64,000 nucleotides of DNA from Photobacterium sp. TY1-4 (GTDB lineage: Bacteria > Pseudomonadota > Gammaproteobacteria > Enterobacterales > Vibrionaceae), in NCBI RefSeq assembly GCF_025398175.1, contig NZ_CP099734.1, forward strand, positions 372,001-436,000. Direction: 5' to 3'. Under the pieces are notes generated by a model that was given only the letters and a program-made list of their open reading frames with translations, was not told where the DNA came from and did no database searches. A program made the position numbers and the translations under genes. Positions 30,413-40,384 of the stretch are shown piece after piece. Position 1 is the stretch's first letter; each line of letters starts with the position of its first letter.

Positions 30413-30874
30413 TCAGCAGTTGGACTTTTTGGCCGACAGTGCCGCCAGTCGCTCCAGTCGGGCTTTGACTTTCGCCGGGGCATCCTGGGCGGTATTGAGC
30501 AGATACTGTGCTGCCAGGGGAGAAATCGGCTTTTGCACGATATCCGGTGCTTTGTCTTCCGGCCGCGAGATGGCGGCGGCCAAGGCCGGATTAACCCGGA
30601 TTTCGATATTGGTCAGATTGGGTAAGAGCTGAGCACGCAGTTTGCGCATCAGGGTGTTGCGCTCATAATTGAGCCGCATCGACCAGGCCGCGGAAGCGAC
30701 TTCGAGGATCAGGGTGCCCTGACGGTAGTTACTGACCCGGCAATGTTCGGCGCAGGCCAGGTGTTGCTTGACGGCATTGTTCAGCTTGCCGAGGGCTACA
30801 GCACGCTGCTGGATGTTGCCCAGCTGCGTCTCATCCAGCAGGCTGGCCGTCGATTGGGGGCGATGATCGCGCAT
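30413..30874 (-). CDS. dciA: Replicative helicase loader-type protein DciA (DUF721)
   Basis: DUF721/DciA-family protein. DciA is the ancestral partner that helps load the DnaB helicase in bacteria lacking DnaC. It has 153 residues: an N-terminal KH-like domain with GTLILEVASAAWSMRLNYER near residues 53-72 and LRAQLLPNLTNIEIRVNP, and a basic, probably flexible C-terminal region (about residues 100-153). It is convergent with lpxC and divergent from secA. In E. coli secM occupies the lpxC-secA interval instead. Confidence 0.88.
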   Translation of the reverse strand: MRDHRPQSTASLLDETQLGNIQQRAVALGKLNNAVKQHLACAEHCRVSNYRQGTLILEVASAAWSMRLNYERNTLMRKLRAQLLPNLTNIEIRVNPALAAAISRPEDKAPDIVQKPISPLAAQYLLNTAQDAPAKVKARLERLAALSAKKSNC

Positions 30875-31360
30875 GAAACACGGCTCCGGATCACTAATTA
30901 GCGGTAAAGTTCTAATTTTTCATTTATGAAAAGCGGGTCACCTGTTTTTATCATAGGCGGCCTTGGTAATATGTCATATTATATCAAGTCTATAGGATGC
31001 AGGTGAATCTTTGCCGCTGACTATAGCTGAGGCCCACGGGCCTTCGCCGGGCGACTTGCTGCAAGTATCTTTGCGGCGGTTGCTTTTCGGCAAATCCGGG
31101 TATTGTTTTCGTTCCACCCTTGAAAAGCAGTCAGGGCGTCACAATATCATTTTTATCCGATGTTTTTCGTGTCGGCTTCTGCGTCACTATGGGTGGCGAA
31201 TTCAGATGGGACAGGGATGGCAATACCGGAGCAATTCATGCCTGAACATCACGAGAGCCGTGATGGATATGGCCAGAACATTTTTCCCGGTTGTGAAACC
31301 CAGATTTAGCGATGCAGCCTGTGCTGAAGCTGAAATAAACAAAGAGAAAACGGCAACGCC
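30875..31360 (+). other. Gene-free 486-base region upstream of secA
   Basis: No gene can be supported here. Weakly open frames include one from a TTG at 31011 running into secA out of frame, and one from the ATG at 31160 to 31309. None has a signal peptide, a SecM-type arrest sequence (no FxxxxWIxxxxGIRAGP pattern) or similarity to VemP. A short hairpin AGGCC-CACG-GGCCT lies at 31030-31043. The stretch presumably holds the dciA and secA promoters and a long secA 5' leader. Confidence 0.55.
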
Positions 31361-34087
31361 ATGTTATCAAAACTACTGACCAAAGTTATCGGTAGCCGTA
31401 ACGACCGCACCTTGCGTCGTTTGCGTAAAATTGTTGATCAAATCAACAAGCTAGAACCTCAATTTGAAAGCTTGCAAGATGAAGCGCTGAAAGCGAAAAC
31501 GGTTGAATTCCGTGAGCGTATCGAGCAAGGCGAAACCCTGGATCAGTTGCTGCCGGAAGCGTTTGCAACCGTACGAGAAGCATCAAAGCGTGTCTTCGGC
31601 ATGCGCCACTTCGATGTTCAGCTGATTGGCGGGATGGTGCTCAATGGCTGCCAGATTGCCGAAATGCGTACCGGTGAAGGGAAAACCCTGACCGCGACGC
31701 TGCCGGCTTACCTCAATGCCCTGACCGGCAAAGGGGTTCACATCGTTACCGTCAATGACTATCTGGCGAGCCGCGACGCCGAAACCAATCGCCCGCTGTT
31801 CGAATTCCTGGGAATGACGGTCGGGGTGAATGTTCCGAACATGCCGCCGCACGCCAAGAAAGAAGCCTACGCAGCAGATATCCTGTACGGTACCAACAAC
31901 GAATTTGGCTTTGATTATCTGCGCGATAACATGGCCTTCCGTCCGGAAGATCGCGTGCAGCGCGAGCGTTTTTTTGCCGTGGTCGATGAGGTGGATTCGA
32001 TCCTGATCGATGAGGCCCGAACGCCGTTGATTATTTCCGGTCCGGCGGAAGACAGCTCAGAGCTGTATACCAAGATTAATACCCTGATCCCGGAGCTGGT
32101 TCGCCAGGACAAAGAAGACAGCGAAGAGTACCGCGGGGAAGGGCACTACACAGTCGACGAGAAAGCCAAGCAGGCTTACCTGACCGAAAACGGCCAGGAA
32201 TTTGTCGAAGAGCTGCTCAAGCAAAAAGGCATGATGGACGAAGACGATACCCTGTATTCGCCGGCCAATATCAGCTTGCTGCACCACGTGCATGCGGCGC
32301 TCCGTGCCCACGTGCTGTTTGAGCGGGACGTGGACTATATCGTCAAAGATGATGAAGTCATCATCGTTGATGAACATACCGGTCGTACCATGCCGGGACG
32401 TCGCTGGTCGGAAGGCCTTCACCAGGCGGTTGAAGCCAAAGAAGGGGTGAAGATCCAGAACGAAAACCAGACTCTAGCGTCGATCACCTTCCAGAATTAC
32501 TTCCGTCTGTACACCAAGCTGTCCGGGATGACCGGGACAGCGGATACCGAAGCATTCGAGTTCCAGTCGATTTACGGTCTGGAAACGGTGGTGATCCCGA
32601 CCAATAAACCGATGGTCCGTGATGATATGGGCGATCTGGTTTATATGACCGAGCGTGAAAAATTTGCGGCGATCAGTCAGGACATCAAGGCTCGGGTTGA
32701 GAGCGGCCAGCCGGTTCTGGTAGGGACCGTATCGATTGAGAAATCGGAGCTGCTGTCGAACGCCCTGAAAAAAGAAGGCATCAAGCACCAGGTGCTGAAC
32801 GCCAAGTTCCATGAAATGGAAGCGGAAATCGTCGCCCAGGCCGGTCAGCCGGGTGCGGTGACGATTGCAACCAACATGGCCGGTCGGGGTACCGATATTG
32901 TGCTGGGCGGCTCCTGGCAGAATGAAGTGGCAAAACTGGATAACCCGGATGCGGGCCAGATCCAGCAGATTAAGACCAAGTGGCAGGATGTACATGAACA
33001 AGTCCTGGCAGCCGGTGGTTTGCATATTATCGGCACCGAACGCCATGAATCGCGCCGGATCGATAACCAGCTGCGGGGCCGTTCCGGTCGTCAGGGGGAT
33101 CCGGGCTCTTCCCGCTTCTACCTGTCGATGGAAGATGGCCTGATGCGGATCTTTGCCTCAGATCGTGTGTCGAACATGATGAAAAAACTGGGGATGGAAG
33201 AAGGCGAAGCGATTGAGCACCCATGGGTGACCAAGGCGATTGAAAATGCCCAGCGCAAAGTGGAAGGTCGCAACTTCGACATCCGGAAGCAATTGCTTGA
33301 ATTTGATGACGTGGCCAATGATCAGCGTAAGGTGGTTTACGAGCTGCGTGATGAGCTGATGAATGCCGAAGACATCAGCGAGATGATTGAGCAGAACCGT
33401 GAAGATGTGCTGCAAACCATGATTGATGGCTATATCCCGCCACAGTCGCTGGAAGAAATGTGGGACATTCCGGGCCTGGAAGAGCGCCTGAAAGCGGACT
33501 TCGATCTCGAGCTGCCAATCCAGCAATGGCTGGACAGCGAAGAGAAGCTGTACGAAGAAGCATTGCGTGAGCGGATCATCGAGAAAGCGGTTGAGATCTA
33601 TCGTCAGAAAGAAGAAGTAGTTGGCGCCCCGGTGCTGCGCAACTTCGAGAAGACGGTCATGCTGCAGAACCTGGATACGCTGTGGAAAGAGCATCTGGCT
33701 GCGATGGATCACCTGCGCCAGGGGATCCACCTGCGTGGTTATGCACAGAAGAACCCGAAACAGGAGTACAAGCGTGAGTCGTTTGAACTGTTTGAAGGCA
33801 TGCTTGAAGCGCTGAAATCGGATGTGATTGCGATTTTGAGCAAGGTCCGGGTGCAGCAGCAGGAAGAAGTTGAGCGGGTTGAAGAAGAGCGCCGCCGTCA
33901 GGCGGAAGAGCTGGCCCGTCGTCAACAGTACCAGCACCAGAACGCGGAAAGTCAGCTCGCTGATGACGGCGAGCAAGGCGATGAGAACGAACCTTACCAT
34001 CGCGGTGAGCGTAAAGTTGGCCGTAACGAGCCCTGTCCGTGCGGCTCCGGCAAAAAATACAAGCAGTGTCACGGTAAAATTAACTAA
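31361..34087 (+). CDS. secA: Preprotein translocase ATPase SecA
   Basis: Motor ATPase that drives preproteins through SecYEG. It has 908 residues: nucleotide-binding domain 1 with [20 protein letters not shown] (Walker A near residue 102) and the [16 protein letters not shown]alker B region, the preprotein crosslinking domain, NBD2 with [14 protein letters not shown], the helical scaffold, and a C-terminal zinc tail [14 protein letters not shown] that binds SecB. The ATG at 31361 gives [16 protein letters not shown], the usual start. It is followed by a strong terminator and mutT, as in E. coli. Confidence 0.98.
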   Translation: MLSKLLTKVIGSRNDRTLRRLRKIVDQINKLEPQFESLQDEALKAKTVEFRERIEQGETLDQLLPEAFATVREASKRVFGMRHFDVQLIGGMVLNGCQIAEMRTGEGKTLTATLPAYLNALTGKGVHIVTVNDYLASRDAETNRPLFEFLGMTVGVNVPNMPPHAKKEAYAADILYGTNNEFGFDYLRDNMAFRPEDRVQRERFFAVVDEVDSILIDEARTPLIISGPAEDSSELYTKINTLIPELVRQDKEDSEEYRGEGHYTVDEKAKQAYLTENGQEFVEELLKQKGMMDEDDTLYSPANISLLHHVHAALRAHVLFERDVDYIVKDDEVIIVDEHTGRTMPGRRWSEGLHQAVEAKEGVKIQNENQTLASITFQNYFRLYTKLSGMTGTADTEAFEFQSIYGLETVVIPTNKPMVRDDMGDLVYMTEREKFAAISQDIKARVESGQPVLVGTVSIEKSELLSNALKKEGIKHQVLNAKFHEMEAEIVAQAGQPGAVTIATNMAGRGTDIVLGGSWQNEVAKLDNPDAGQIQQIKTKWQDVHEQVLAAGGLHIIGTERHESRRIDNQLRGRSGRQGDPGSSRFYLSMEDGLMRIFASDRVSNMMKKLGMEEGEAIEHPWVTKAIENAQRKVEGRNFDIRKQLLEFDDVANDQRKVVYELRDELMNAEDISEMIEQNREDVLQTMIDGYIPPQSLEEMWDIPGLEERLKADFDLELPIQQWLDSEEKLYEEALRERIIEKAVEIYRQKEEVVGAPVLRNFEKTVMLQNLDTLWKEHLAAMDHLRQGIHLRGYAQKNPKQEYKRESFELFEGMLEALKSDVIAILSKVRVQQQEEVERVEEERRRQAEELARRQQYQHQNAESQLADDGEQGDENEPYHRGERKVGRNEPCPCGSGKKYKQCHGKIN

Positions 34088-34114
34088 TTGAACTGTCACA
34101 CGCGTTTGCTACCC

Positions 34115-34149
34115 TACCAAAGGCCGCATGATGCGGCCTTTGGTTTTTC
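34115..34149 (+). terminator. Rho-independent terminator after secA
   Basis: CCAAAGGCCGCAT and ATGCGGCCTTTGG pair over 13 bases around a single G, then TTTTT. The loop is very tight, so some inner pairs must open. It lies 28 bases after the secA stop. Confidence 0.88.
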
Positions 34150-34226
34150 AGTTTGAGTGCCAGTCGTCTCGGAAAATAGACGGAGGATTCTCGCTGAGTG
34201 ATTTGATACAACAGCAGGTGAATACA

Positions 34227-34625
34227 TTGGATAAGAAACAAGTGTGGATCTCCGCCGGGATTATTTTGAATGCCGAGCAGGATCATGTGTTTATCACCCG
34301 GCGTCCGGCCAAGGTCCACAAAGGTGGTTTTTGGGAATTTGCCGGCGGCAAGGTCGAGCAGGGTGAAACCGCTGAGCAAGCCGTGATCCGCGAGCTGGAT
34401 GAAGAGGTCGGGATCCATGCCACAGAGCTGGAGCACTTCATGGCGCTTGAACATGACTATCCGGACAAAGCCCTGAAGTTTGATTTTTTCCTGGTTAAAG
34501 CGTTTGAAGGGGAAGCCTTTGGCAAAGAAGGGCAGCCGGGCGAGTGGGTGGAATTACAGTGCCTGCGGGACTACGCGTTTCCGGAAGCCAATGATGCTGT
34601 GCTGAATAAACTCTTAGCGAGATGA
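34227..34625 (+). CDS. mutT: 8-oxo-dGTP diphosphatase MutT
   Basis: Nudix hydrolase that removes oxidised GTP and dGTP from the nucleotide pool. It has 132 residues from a TTG start at 34227. The Nudix box GX5EX7REUXEEXGU is intact (GGKVEQGETAEQAVIRELDE onward, near residues 38-60). The homologous region starts at DKKQVWISAGIILN, directly after this TTG, and AGG sits eight bases upstream. No ATG in frame gives a better start; a GTG at 34218 lacks spacing. E. coli MutT has 129 residues. It sits directly downstream of secA, as in enterobacteria. Confidence 0.93.
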   Translation: MDKKQVWISAGIILNAEQDHVFITRRPAKVHKGGFWEFAGGKVEQGETAEQAVIRELDEEVGIHATELEHFMALEHDYPDKALKFDFFLVKAFEGEAFGKEGQPGEWVELQCLRDYAFPEANDAVLNKLLAR

Positions 34626-34738
34626 GCCCGACGAGTTAACCTCAGCCACCCGCGATGACGCGGTTGATTGCTGGGAAACAGCCCTGTGCTTTTGGGTATA
34701 AACAGCACGCGGTGCACAGGGCCCTGGTAAGGGGTCGC

Positions 34739-34954
34739 TTAGTATCCCATATCTTCCGACCACCCATCGGCATCGGACAGATCCGGCGCGCCCGGGATCG
34801 CTTTTCCCTCATCTGCCCATTCGCCTAAATCGATCAATTGGCAGCGCTTTGAACAAAACGGGCGGTACGGGCTTTGAGCGCTCCATTGAACCGGTGATTG
34901 GCAGGTCGGGCACTTCACGATGGTGATGGCAGCAGATGGGTTGGCTTGTGTCAC
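34739..34954 (-). CDS. yacG: DNA gyrase inhibitor YacG (zinc-binding)
   Basis: Small zinc protein that binds GyrB and inhibits gyrase in E. coli. It has 71 residues. The zinc knuckle is CPTCQSPV followed by [15 protein letters not shown], giving four cysteines (CX2C, CX3C). The C-terminal half is acidic ([13 protein letters not shown]). It is downstream of zapD by seven bases in the minus-strand group coaE-zapD-yacG, the same order as E. coli coaE-yacF-yacG. Confidence 0.96.
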   Translation of the reverse strand: MTQANPSAAITIVKCPTCQSPVQWSAQSPYRPFCSKRCQLIDLGEWADEGKAIPGAPDLSDADGWSEDMGY

Positions 34955-34961
34955 GGATACC

Positions 34962-35717
34962 TCAGCAGATAGCTAGCTTGAATTCGATGGTCTCTGCAAT
35001 GCCGGCTCCTTCCTCAAACGGCAGGAAACGGATCGCAAAGCGGCCACGATGGCCCGATATCATAGGGTAAACCCCATAGCTGGGGCAAATTTCCAGCCGC
35101 AGCAAGCTGGCATCTTCAGCTTCGTATTGAAAAAAACCGCCCCGGGCCACTTGGGGCTGATAACGGCCGAAGTCCCGGACCAGGCGCAGCCAGAGGTTTA
35201 ATGCTTCATGCAGCTCATGAATTTGGCGGAGCCAGTTGGCCATATCATTTTGCTTATGGGCTAACGGCAAATGGAGCCAGTGATGCAGTGCCGGCAGGTC
35301 GAAGCAACAACTGCCGCCGGGGATGGAAAAGCGTTGTTTAATGCTGTTGAGAAAGCGGTCTTCGCGGATTTCCTGGCCCAGACGGGGCGCGGTGATCAAC
35401 TGGTGATGGGTCAGATCGAGCTGATCCAACAGGGTCAGCAAGGCGGACTGATCCACGGCATCAATGTCCATCCAGGCCTTCAGTTTGGCCCGAAGCTTAT
35501 CCAGATCCTTGGCCAGCTCGGCTTTGAGCTGGATCTGATCCAGGATCTCGAGCAAATCGAATAACGCCCGAAAAAAGATTTGATGTTGCCATTGATCGTT
35601 GAGTTGGCTGGCATGGCTCATCTGTCGAATGAGATACTCCAGACGCAGATAAATCCGGACTTTCTCATTTAACGGATGTTCAAAACGGTTCGTTAGCATA
35701 CAGACGTCATCCGACAT
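34962..35717 (-). CDS. zapD: Cell division protein ZapD
   Basis: Cytoplasmic protein that crosslinks FtsZ filaments. It has up to 251 residues and is mostly helical, with conserved blocks [35 protein letters not shown] text (here [16 protein letters not shown]), [20 protein letters not shown] and [17 protein letters not shown]. The start is uncertain. The ATG at 35717 gives [12 protein letters not shown] and an ATG at 35699 gives [13 protein letters not shown]; the second fits the E. coli length of 247 slightly better. It lies between coaE and yacG. Confidence 0.95.
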   Translation of the reverse strand: MSDDVCMLTNRFEHPLNEKVRIYLRLEYLIRQMSHASQLNDQWQHQIFFRALFDLLEILDQIQLKAELAKDLDKLRAKLKAWMDIDAVDQSALLTLLDQLDLTHHQLITAPRLGQEIREDRFLNSIKQRFSIPGGSCCFDLPALHHWLHLPLAHKQNDMANWLRQIHELHEALNLWLRLVRDFGRYQPQVARGGFFQYEAEDASLLRLEICPSYGVYPMISGHRGRFAIRFLPFEEGAGIAETIEFKLAIC

Positions 35718-35727
35718 TGATTCATTG

Positions 35728-36333
35728 TTAGGCGTACGGGCGGCTCATGGTGAGATACTGCTGGTGCAGATCGCTGACGGCTGCCTGAAGATCCTGGCTG
35801 CTGCCGTTGTTGCTGATCACATCATCGGCCGCATCCAGGCGCGCTTGGCGTGTTGCCTGGGCCGCCAGAATTTTCCGGACATGGTCATCATCGACCTGGT
35901 CGCGTTGGCGGGTGCGGGCAATTTGAACCTCTTCCGTCACATCGACGACCAGCAAGCGATGCACCATGGCCTGAAGGTTGTTCTCGACCATCAGGGGGAT
36001 CACCAGCAGGCAGTAGGGTGACTGTGCCTGGTGGATCCCCGCCTGCATTTTTTCCCGGATCATCGGGTGCAGCAGGTTGTTGAGCCAGTGTTTTAAGGCG
36101 CTGTCATTGAAAATCGCCTGTCTAAGCTTAGCGCGGTCCAGGGTGCCGTCTGTCAGTAGGATGTCAGAACCCAGTTTCTCAACAATGGCTTGCAGCCCCG
36201 GCGTACCGGGCTCAACAACTTCACGCGCAATCATATCGGCATCAATGATGTCAATATCGTAATGGGCAAACAAATCGGCAACGGTTGATTTGCCGCTGCC
36301 GATCCCGCCGGTTAGTCCGACAACCATGGTCAT
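35728..36333 (-). CDS. coaE: Dephospho-CoA kinase CoaE
   Basis: Last step of coenzyme A synthesis: phosphorylates the 3'-OH of dephospho-CoA. It has 201 residues. The P-loop is LTGGIGSGKSTVADLF near residues 6-21, then IDIIDADMIAREVVEPGTPG and the lid region LLHPMIREKMQ. The ATG at 36331-36333 is chosen because homologues begin immediately before the P-loop and AGGA lies eight bases upstream. The frame is open 18 codons further. It lies two bases after the pilD stop and is probably in one transcript with pilABCD. Confidence 0.96.
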   Translation of the reverse strand: MTMVVGLTGGIGSGKSTVADLFAHYDIDIIDADMIAREVVEPGTPGLQAIVEKLGSDILLTDGTLDRAKLRQAIFNDSALKHWLNNLLHPMIREKMQAGIHQAQSPYCLLVIPLMVENNLQAMVHRLLVVDVTEEVQIARTRQRDQVDDDHVRKILAAQATRQARLDAADDVISNNGSSQDLQAAVSDLHQQYLTMSRPYA

Positions 36334-36335
36334 GT

Positions 36336-37205
36336 TCAGAGTCCTAAGTATGAAGTCAGGTACCAGCTCAGGATGGTATCTCCCCATAAAATGGCAATCC
36401 AGCCGGCAACGGCCAAATATGGTCCGAATGAAAATGGGGTTTGGCTATCTGAGCTTTGAATACGCATCAAGATGATGCCACAAATCGCCCCGACCAAGGA
36501 AGACAGCAGGACGACAAAAGGGAGTAACTGCCAGCCCAGCCAGGCACCGAGGGCGGCCAGCAATTTAAAGTCGCCGTAGCCCATCCCTTCTTTACCGGTC
36601 AGGAGCTTAAAGCCCCAGTACAGGCTCCAGAGCGACAGGTAGCCCGCCATGGTACCGATCACCGCATCCGTCAGCGACACCGGACTCCATCCCAACAGCG
36701 CGCAAACCAATCCGGCCCACAGTAGCGGCAGGGTGATTTGATCCGGCAGTAGCATCTTGTCGATATCGATAAATGTCAGGGCGATGAGGGCAAAACTGAA
36801 GCCGAGCACGGCAATGGCCCATTCGGAAGGCGGCAGCATCAGGGCGACTGTGGTCGCCATCACGGCGCTCAACAGTTCGACCGCCGGATAACGGGCACTG
36901 ATTTTCGCCTGGCAGTGTTTGCAGCGGCCTTTGAGTAACAGCCAGCTCATTACCGGGATGTTCTCCCAGATACGAATCGGGTGCTGGCAATGCGGGCAAC
37001 GTGAGCGCGGAACGCTGAGGTTAAAGGTTGCGCCGGGCTCCACCGGGCCGAATTCGGGGAAACACTCAGCGCAGTCGGCTTTCCACTGGCGCTCCATCAT
37101 GACCGGGAGCCGGTAGATCACCACGTTGAGAAAGCTACCGATGATCAGGCCGAATACGGCGGCAACAACGGGAAAAAACCAGGGAGAGTAGCTCAGCAAT
37201 TCCAT
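36336..37205 (-). CDS. pilD: Type IV prepilin peptidase / N-methyltransferase PilD
   Basis: Aspartyl membrane protease that cleaves and N-methylates prepilins and type II secretion pseudopilins. It has 289 residues and about eight membrane helices. The cytoplasmic loop has two zinc CXXC pairs (CPHC and CKHC, with CAECFPEFG upstream). Catalytic aspartates lie in DIDKMLLPDQITLP and in GMGYGDFKLLAALGAWLGW, the GxGD motif. Between pilC and coaE it has its usual place in vibrios, where one enzyme serves both pili and secretion. Confidence 0.97.
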   Translation of the reverse strand: MELLSYSPWFFPVVAAVFGLIIGSFLNVVIYRLPVMMERQWKADCAECFPEFGPVEPGATFNLSVPRSRCPHCQHPIRIWENIPVMSWLLLKGRCKHCQAKISARYPAVELLSAVMATTVALMLPPSEWAIAVLGFSFALIALTFIDIDKMLLPDQITLPLLWAGLVCALLGWSPVSLTDAVIGTMAGYLSLWSLYWGFKLLTGKEGMGYGDFKLLAALGAWLGWQLLPFVVLLSSLVGAICGIILMRIQSSDSQTPFSFGPYLAVAGWIAILWGDTILSWYLTSYLGL

Positions 37206-37326
37206 GAAAACGTTCTCATATAACAGATTAAGGCTATTGTAGGGGAATCAGGGGCGAGATCCTAGAACCGAGTCCAGGCCCTGGATACGGCGCGTCAGCG
37301 CCGTTGTTTCAGAGCCAAACCCTCGT

Positions 37327-38547
37327 TTAGCCGATCACGCTCATCAGCTTGATGATCGGCATGTACATGGCAAACAGGAGGCTGGCGACTAAGCCACCGA
37401 GGAACAGGATGATGACTGGCTCAATGATTTTCCCGAGGTTGTCGACGATATTTTCGACCTCATCCTCAAACAGAAGTGCCATTTTATTGAGCATGTCATC
37501 GAGTGAGCCGGACTCTTCGCCGATCTGGGTCATTTGCAGCATCAACTCGGGAAATACACCGCTCTGGCGCAGCGCGATATGCAGCGGCATCCCGGCCGCG
37601 GTCGCAGCATGGACCTCCGCTACCGCCTGCTCGATATAGAGGTTATCGGCGGTTTTTCCCGCCGACTGCAATCCGCTCAGTAGCGGGATCCCGGCGCTGA
37701 AGGTGGTCGCCAGGGTGCGGGCAAAACGGGCCACGGTGGCTTTGAGGGTAATTTCTCCCAGCAAAGGCAGACGCAGTAACAGTTGATGTACTTTGCGCCG
37801 GAAGCTGATGACGCGCTTGTATTGATAGCTGGTGATGAGTGAGATCAGCACAAGGGCTGCAGCCATTATGGGGCCGTGGGTGATCATGACATCGGAGGCG
37901 TGGAGCACCTGGCGGGTAAACCAGGGTAGTTCGGCACCGAAACCGGCAAAAATTTGCGCAAATTGCGGGATCACCATCACCAGCATCAGGATGGTGACCC
38001 CAATCGCGGTGAAGGTAACCATGGCCGGGTAAATCATCGCCTTGATGACTTTCTTGCGCATGGCTTCGCTTTTTTCCCGGTAGGTGGCGATACGACCGAA
38101 CACGTCACCCAGATGGCCGGTTTGCTCACCGGTCGCGACTAAATCGCAGTAGAACTTATCGAACAGCGGCGAGCTGGTCTGCATTGCCCGGGACAGCGAG
38201 GCGCCGGCTTCCACCTGGGCGGTTACTTGGGTCAGCACCGCTCTGGCTTCAGATTTATGGTGGCTGCTGGCCATCATATTCAGTCCCTGGACGACAGGCA
38301 CGCCGGAGTTGGTCATGGTGGCCAGCTGGCGGGTGATGGCGGTGATATCCGCCGGCTTGAGCTGGTTTTTGAGTTGACTGAGAGCCGAGGGCTTGCACCG
38401 TTTGATCTTTTTCACCTGGATCAACTGGTCGTTCAGGATTTTACGGACATCCTGCTCCTGAAAGCCAAGCGTAATCCCACTGACTTTTTTACCTTTCTGG
38501 TTGACCCCACGCCAGTGATAGTGGCGAATCTTCGTGCTTTGGCTCAT
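37327..38547 (-). CDS. pilC: Type IV pilus inner-membrane platform protein PilC
   Basis: Polytopic protein at the base of the type IV pilus assembly machine (GspF/PilC family). It has 406 residues with two repeated GspF domains: about residues 75-195 (ITRQLATMTNSGVPVVQGL) and about residues 275-395 (FARTLATTFSAGIPLLSGL). Membrane helices lie near residues 175-195, 225-240 and 380-400. It is downstream of pilB by 28 bases. Confidence 0.97.
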   Translation of the reverse strand: MSQSTKIRHYHWRGVNQKGKKVSGITLGFQEQDVRKILNDQLIQVKKIKRCKPSALSQLKNQLKPADITAITRQLATMTNSGVPVVQGLNMMASSHHKSEARAVLTQVTAQVEAGASLSRAMQTSSPLFDKFYCDLVATGEQTGHLGDVFGRIATYREKSEAMRKKVIKAMIYPAMVTFTAIGVTILMLVMVIPQFAQIFAGFGAELPWFTRQVLHASDVMITHGPIMAAALVLISLITSYQYKRVISFRRKVHQLLLRLPLLGEITLKATVARFARTLATTFSAGIPLLSGLQSAGKTADNLYIEQAVAEVHAATAAGMPLHIALRQSGVFPELMLQMTQIGEESGSLDDMLNKMALLFEDEVENIVDNLGKIIEPVIILFLGGLVASLLFAMYMPIIKLMSVIG

Positions 38548-38575
38548 TGCCTGACTCCTGATTTATCGACTCGGG

Positions 38576-40381
38576 TTACGATTCGGCATGCGATAGGGCC
38601 GGGGACACCTGGTGAACCCGGGGCTCGTTGGTTTGCCGTGTCTGCCGCTGCGCTCGTTGTTGCTGTGCTGGGGTGACCGTCGGGGATGTAACGCTGATTT
38701 GCAGTACCCGCTGCAGCTCTTTGAGGCTGGTGATCCCGGCCTCAAGGGTTTCGATCCCGGATTGCTGCAGGGTTTGCATCCCTTCACGGCGGGCAATATC
38801 TTCCAGCTCCAGCGTAGACGCGCCGGCCATCAGTGCCTGGGCTAACGAGCGGCTGAAGGGCATGACTTCGTAAATGCCGATCCGGCCCAGATAGCCCTTG
38901 TTGCACTCATCGCAGCCTTGCTCGTTGGCTTTGAATAAGCTGGCTCCCGGCGCAATGGCCAGCGCCTCCCGGGTCAGCGGGTCAAGCGGATCGGGCTGTT
39001 TGCAGTGTTTGCATAGCCGGCGTGCCAGACGCTGGGCGATGATCAGGCTCAGGGACGAGGCCAGGTTGAAGGTCTCCAGGCCCATGTGCGTCAGGCGGGT
39101 GATGGTTTCCGCCGCTGAGTTGGTGTGCAGAGTGGACAGCACCAGGTGGCCGGTTTGGGCGGCTTTGACTGCGATTGAGCCGGTTTCCTGATCCCGGATC
39201 TCCCCGACCATCACAATGTCCGGATCCTGGCGCAGAAAGGAGCGCAGGGCTTCGGCAAACCCCAGCCCGACGGTGGGGTTGATCTGGACCTGGTTGACCC
39301 CGGGCAGGTTGATCTCGACCGGATCTTCGGCGGTGGAAATATTGCGCGCCTCGGTGTTGAGAATGTTCAGCCCGGTGTACAGCGACACCGTTTTACCGCT
39401 GCCGGTCGGCCCGGTCATCAGGATCATTCCCTGGGGTTTTTGCAGCGCTTCCAGATATGCCTGTTTTTGCTGCGGGGTGTAGCCGAGTAGATCAATATCG
39501 AGCTTGGCACTGGTACCGTCAAGGATCCGTAGCACCACTTTTTCGCCCCACAGGGTCGGCAGGGTCGAAACACGCAGATCGATTGCCAGGGTCGGCGAGA
39601 GCCGGAGTTTAATTCGTCCGTCCTGGGGCTGGCGCCGTTCGGCAATATTGAGTTTGGACATCACTTTGAGCCGGGTTGACAGGCGGCGCGACAGGTGTGC
39701 CGGCGGCGTGGCATGCTGGTGCAGGATCCCGTCACAGCGAAAGCGGATGCGGTAGGTTTCCTCGTAAGGTTCAAAGTGAATGTCCGAGGCGTGCTTGCGC
39801 ACGGCGTCCAGCAATACCTGGTTGATGTAGCGGGTGACCGGGGCGCTGTCCTGGCTCAGGTCGGTGGCGGTCTCTTCAAACTCGCCTTCGCTCAAATTGA
39901 CCAGCTCACCGAGATCGTGGTCACTGAGGCTGCGCTGGTGGCTGGTTTCGCCGATTTCACTGCCGTACAGGCGCCGGATCGCGCTGTCGAGCTGCTTGCA
40001 CTCGAGCAGTAGCGGCTCAATAGTTTTACCGGTGACAAAGCGGAACTCATCCAGGGCATCCATTTGGGTCGGATCGCTCAGGCCGAGATACAGGGTGGTG
40101 TCATTCTGGCTCAGTGGCAGTGCCCGGTGGCGCAGGATCAGCTCGCGCTGGTTCAGGCTGTGGCAGCTGGCAGTGTAGTCGTACTGGTGGACATCAACCA
40201 GGGCGATGGCAAACAGGTGCTCAAGCTGGCGGGCCAGCTCCGCGCTGGTGAACAGCCCGAGCTGGACCAGGGCCGACGGCACCGGAATGCCGTCGGCCTG
40301 GACTGTATCCACCACTTGTTGCCGCTGCACCGGGCTGAGCAGCCCGGCCTGGTGCAGGGTAGAAGAGAGGTGGGTGTTCAT
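38576..40381 (-). CDS. pilB: Type IV pilus assembly ATPase PilB
   Basis: Cytoplasmic hexameric ATPase powering pilus extension. It has 601 residues: an N-terminal MshEN/T2SSE-N domain (LGLFTSAELARQL), Walker A GPTGSGKTVSLYTGLNIL near residues 339-356, the Asp box STAEDPVEI, Walker B IVMVGEIRDQETG, the His box TLHTNSAAETI, and a tetracysteine zinc motif (CKHC with CDEC). The C-terminus is about 35 residues longer than typical, with a Gln/Arg-rich tail. The pilA stop lies three bases downstream of the gene's upstream edge. Confidence 0.96.
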   Translation of the reverse strand: MNTHLSSTLHQAGLLSPVQRQQVVDTVQADGIPVPSALVQLGLFTSAELARQLEHLFAIALVDVHQYDYTASCHSLNQRELILRHRALPLSQNDTTLYLGLSDPTQMDALDEFRFVTGKTIEPLLLECKQLDSAIRRLYGSEIGETSHQRSLSDHDLGELVNLSEGEFEETATDLSQDSAPVTRYINQVLLDAVRKHASDIHFEPYEETYRIRFRCDGILHQHATPPAHLSRRLSTRLKVMSKLNIAERRQPQDGRIKLRLSPTLAIDLRVSTLPTLWGEKVVLRILDGTSAKLDIDLLGYTPQQKQAYLEALQKPQGMILMTGPTGSGKTVSLYTGLNILNTEARNISTAEDPVEINLPGVNQVQINPTVGLGFAEALRSFLRQDPDIVMVGEIRDQETGSIAVKAAQTGHLVLSTLHTNSAAETITRLTHMGLETFNLASSLSLIIAQRLARRLCKHCKQPDPLDPLTREALAIAPGASLFKANEQGCDECNKGYLGRIGIYEVMPFSRSLAQALMAGASTLELEDIARREGMQTLQQSGIETLEAGITSLKELQRVLQISVTSPTVTPAQQQRAQRQTRQTNEPRVHQVSPALSHAES

Positions 40382-40384
40382 TGA

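Noticed and set aside
31011..31379. 122-codon open frame before secA as a SecM-like gene
   Set aside because: It starts at TTG with no good ribosome site, has no signal peptide or arrest motif, is rich in Arg and Cys, and runs into secA out of frame.
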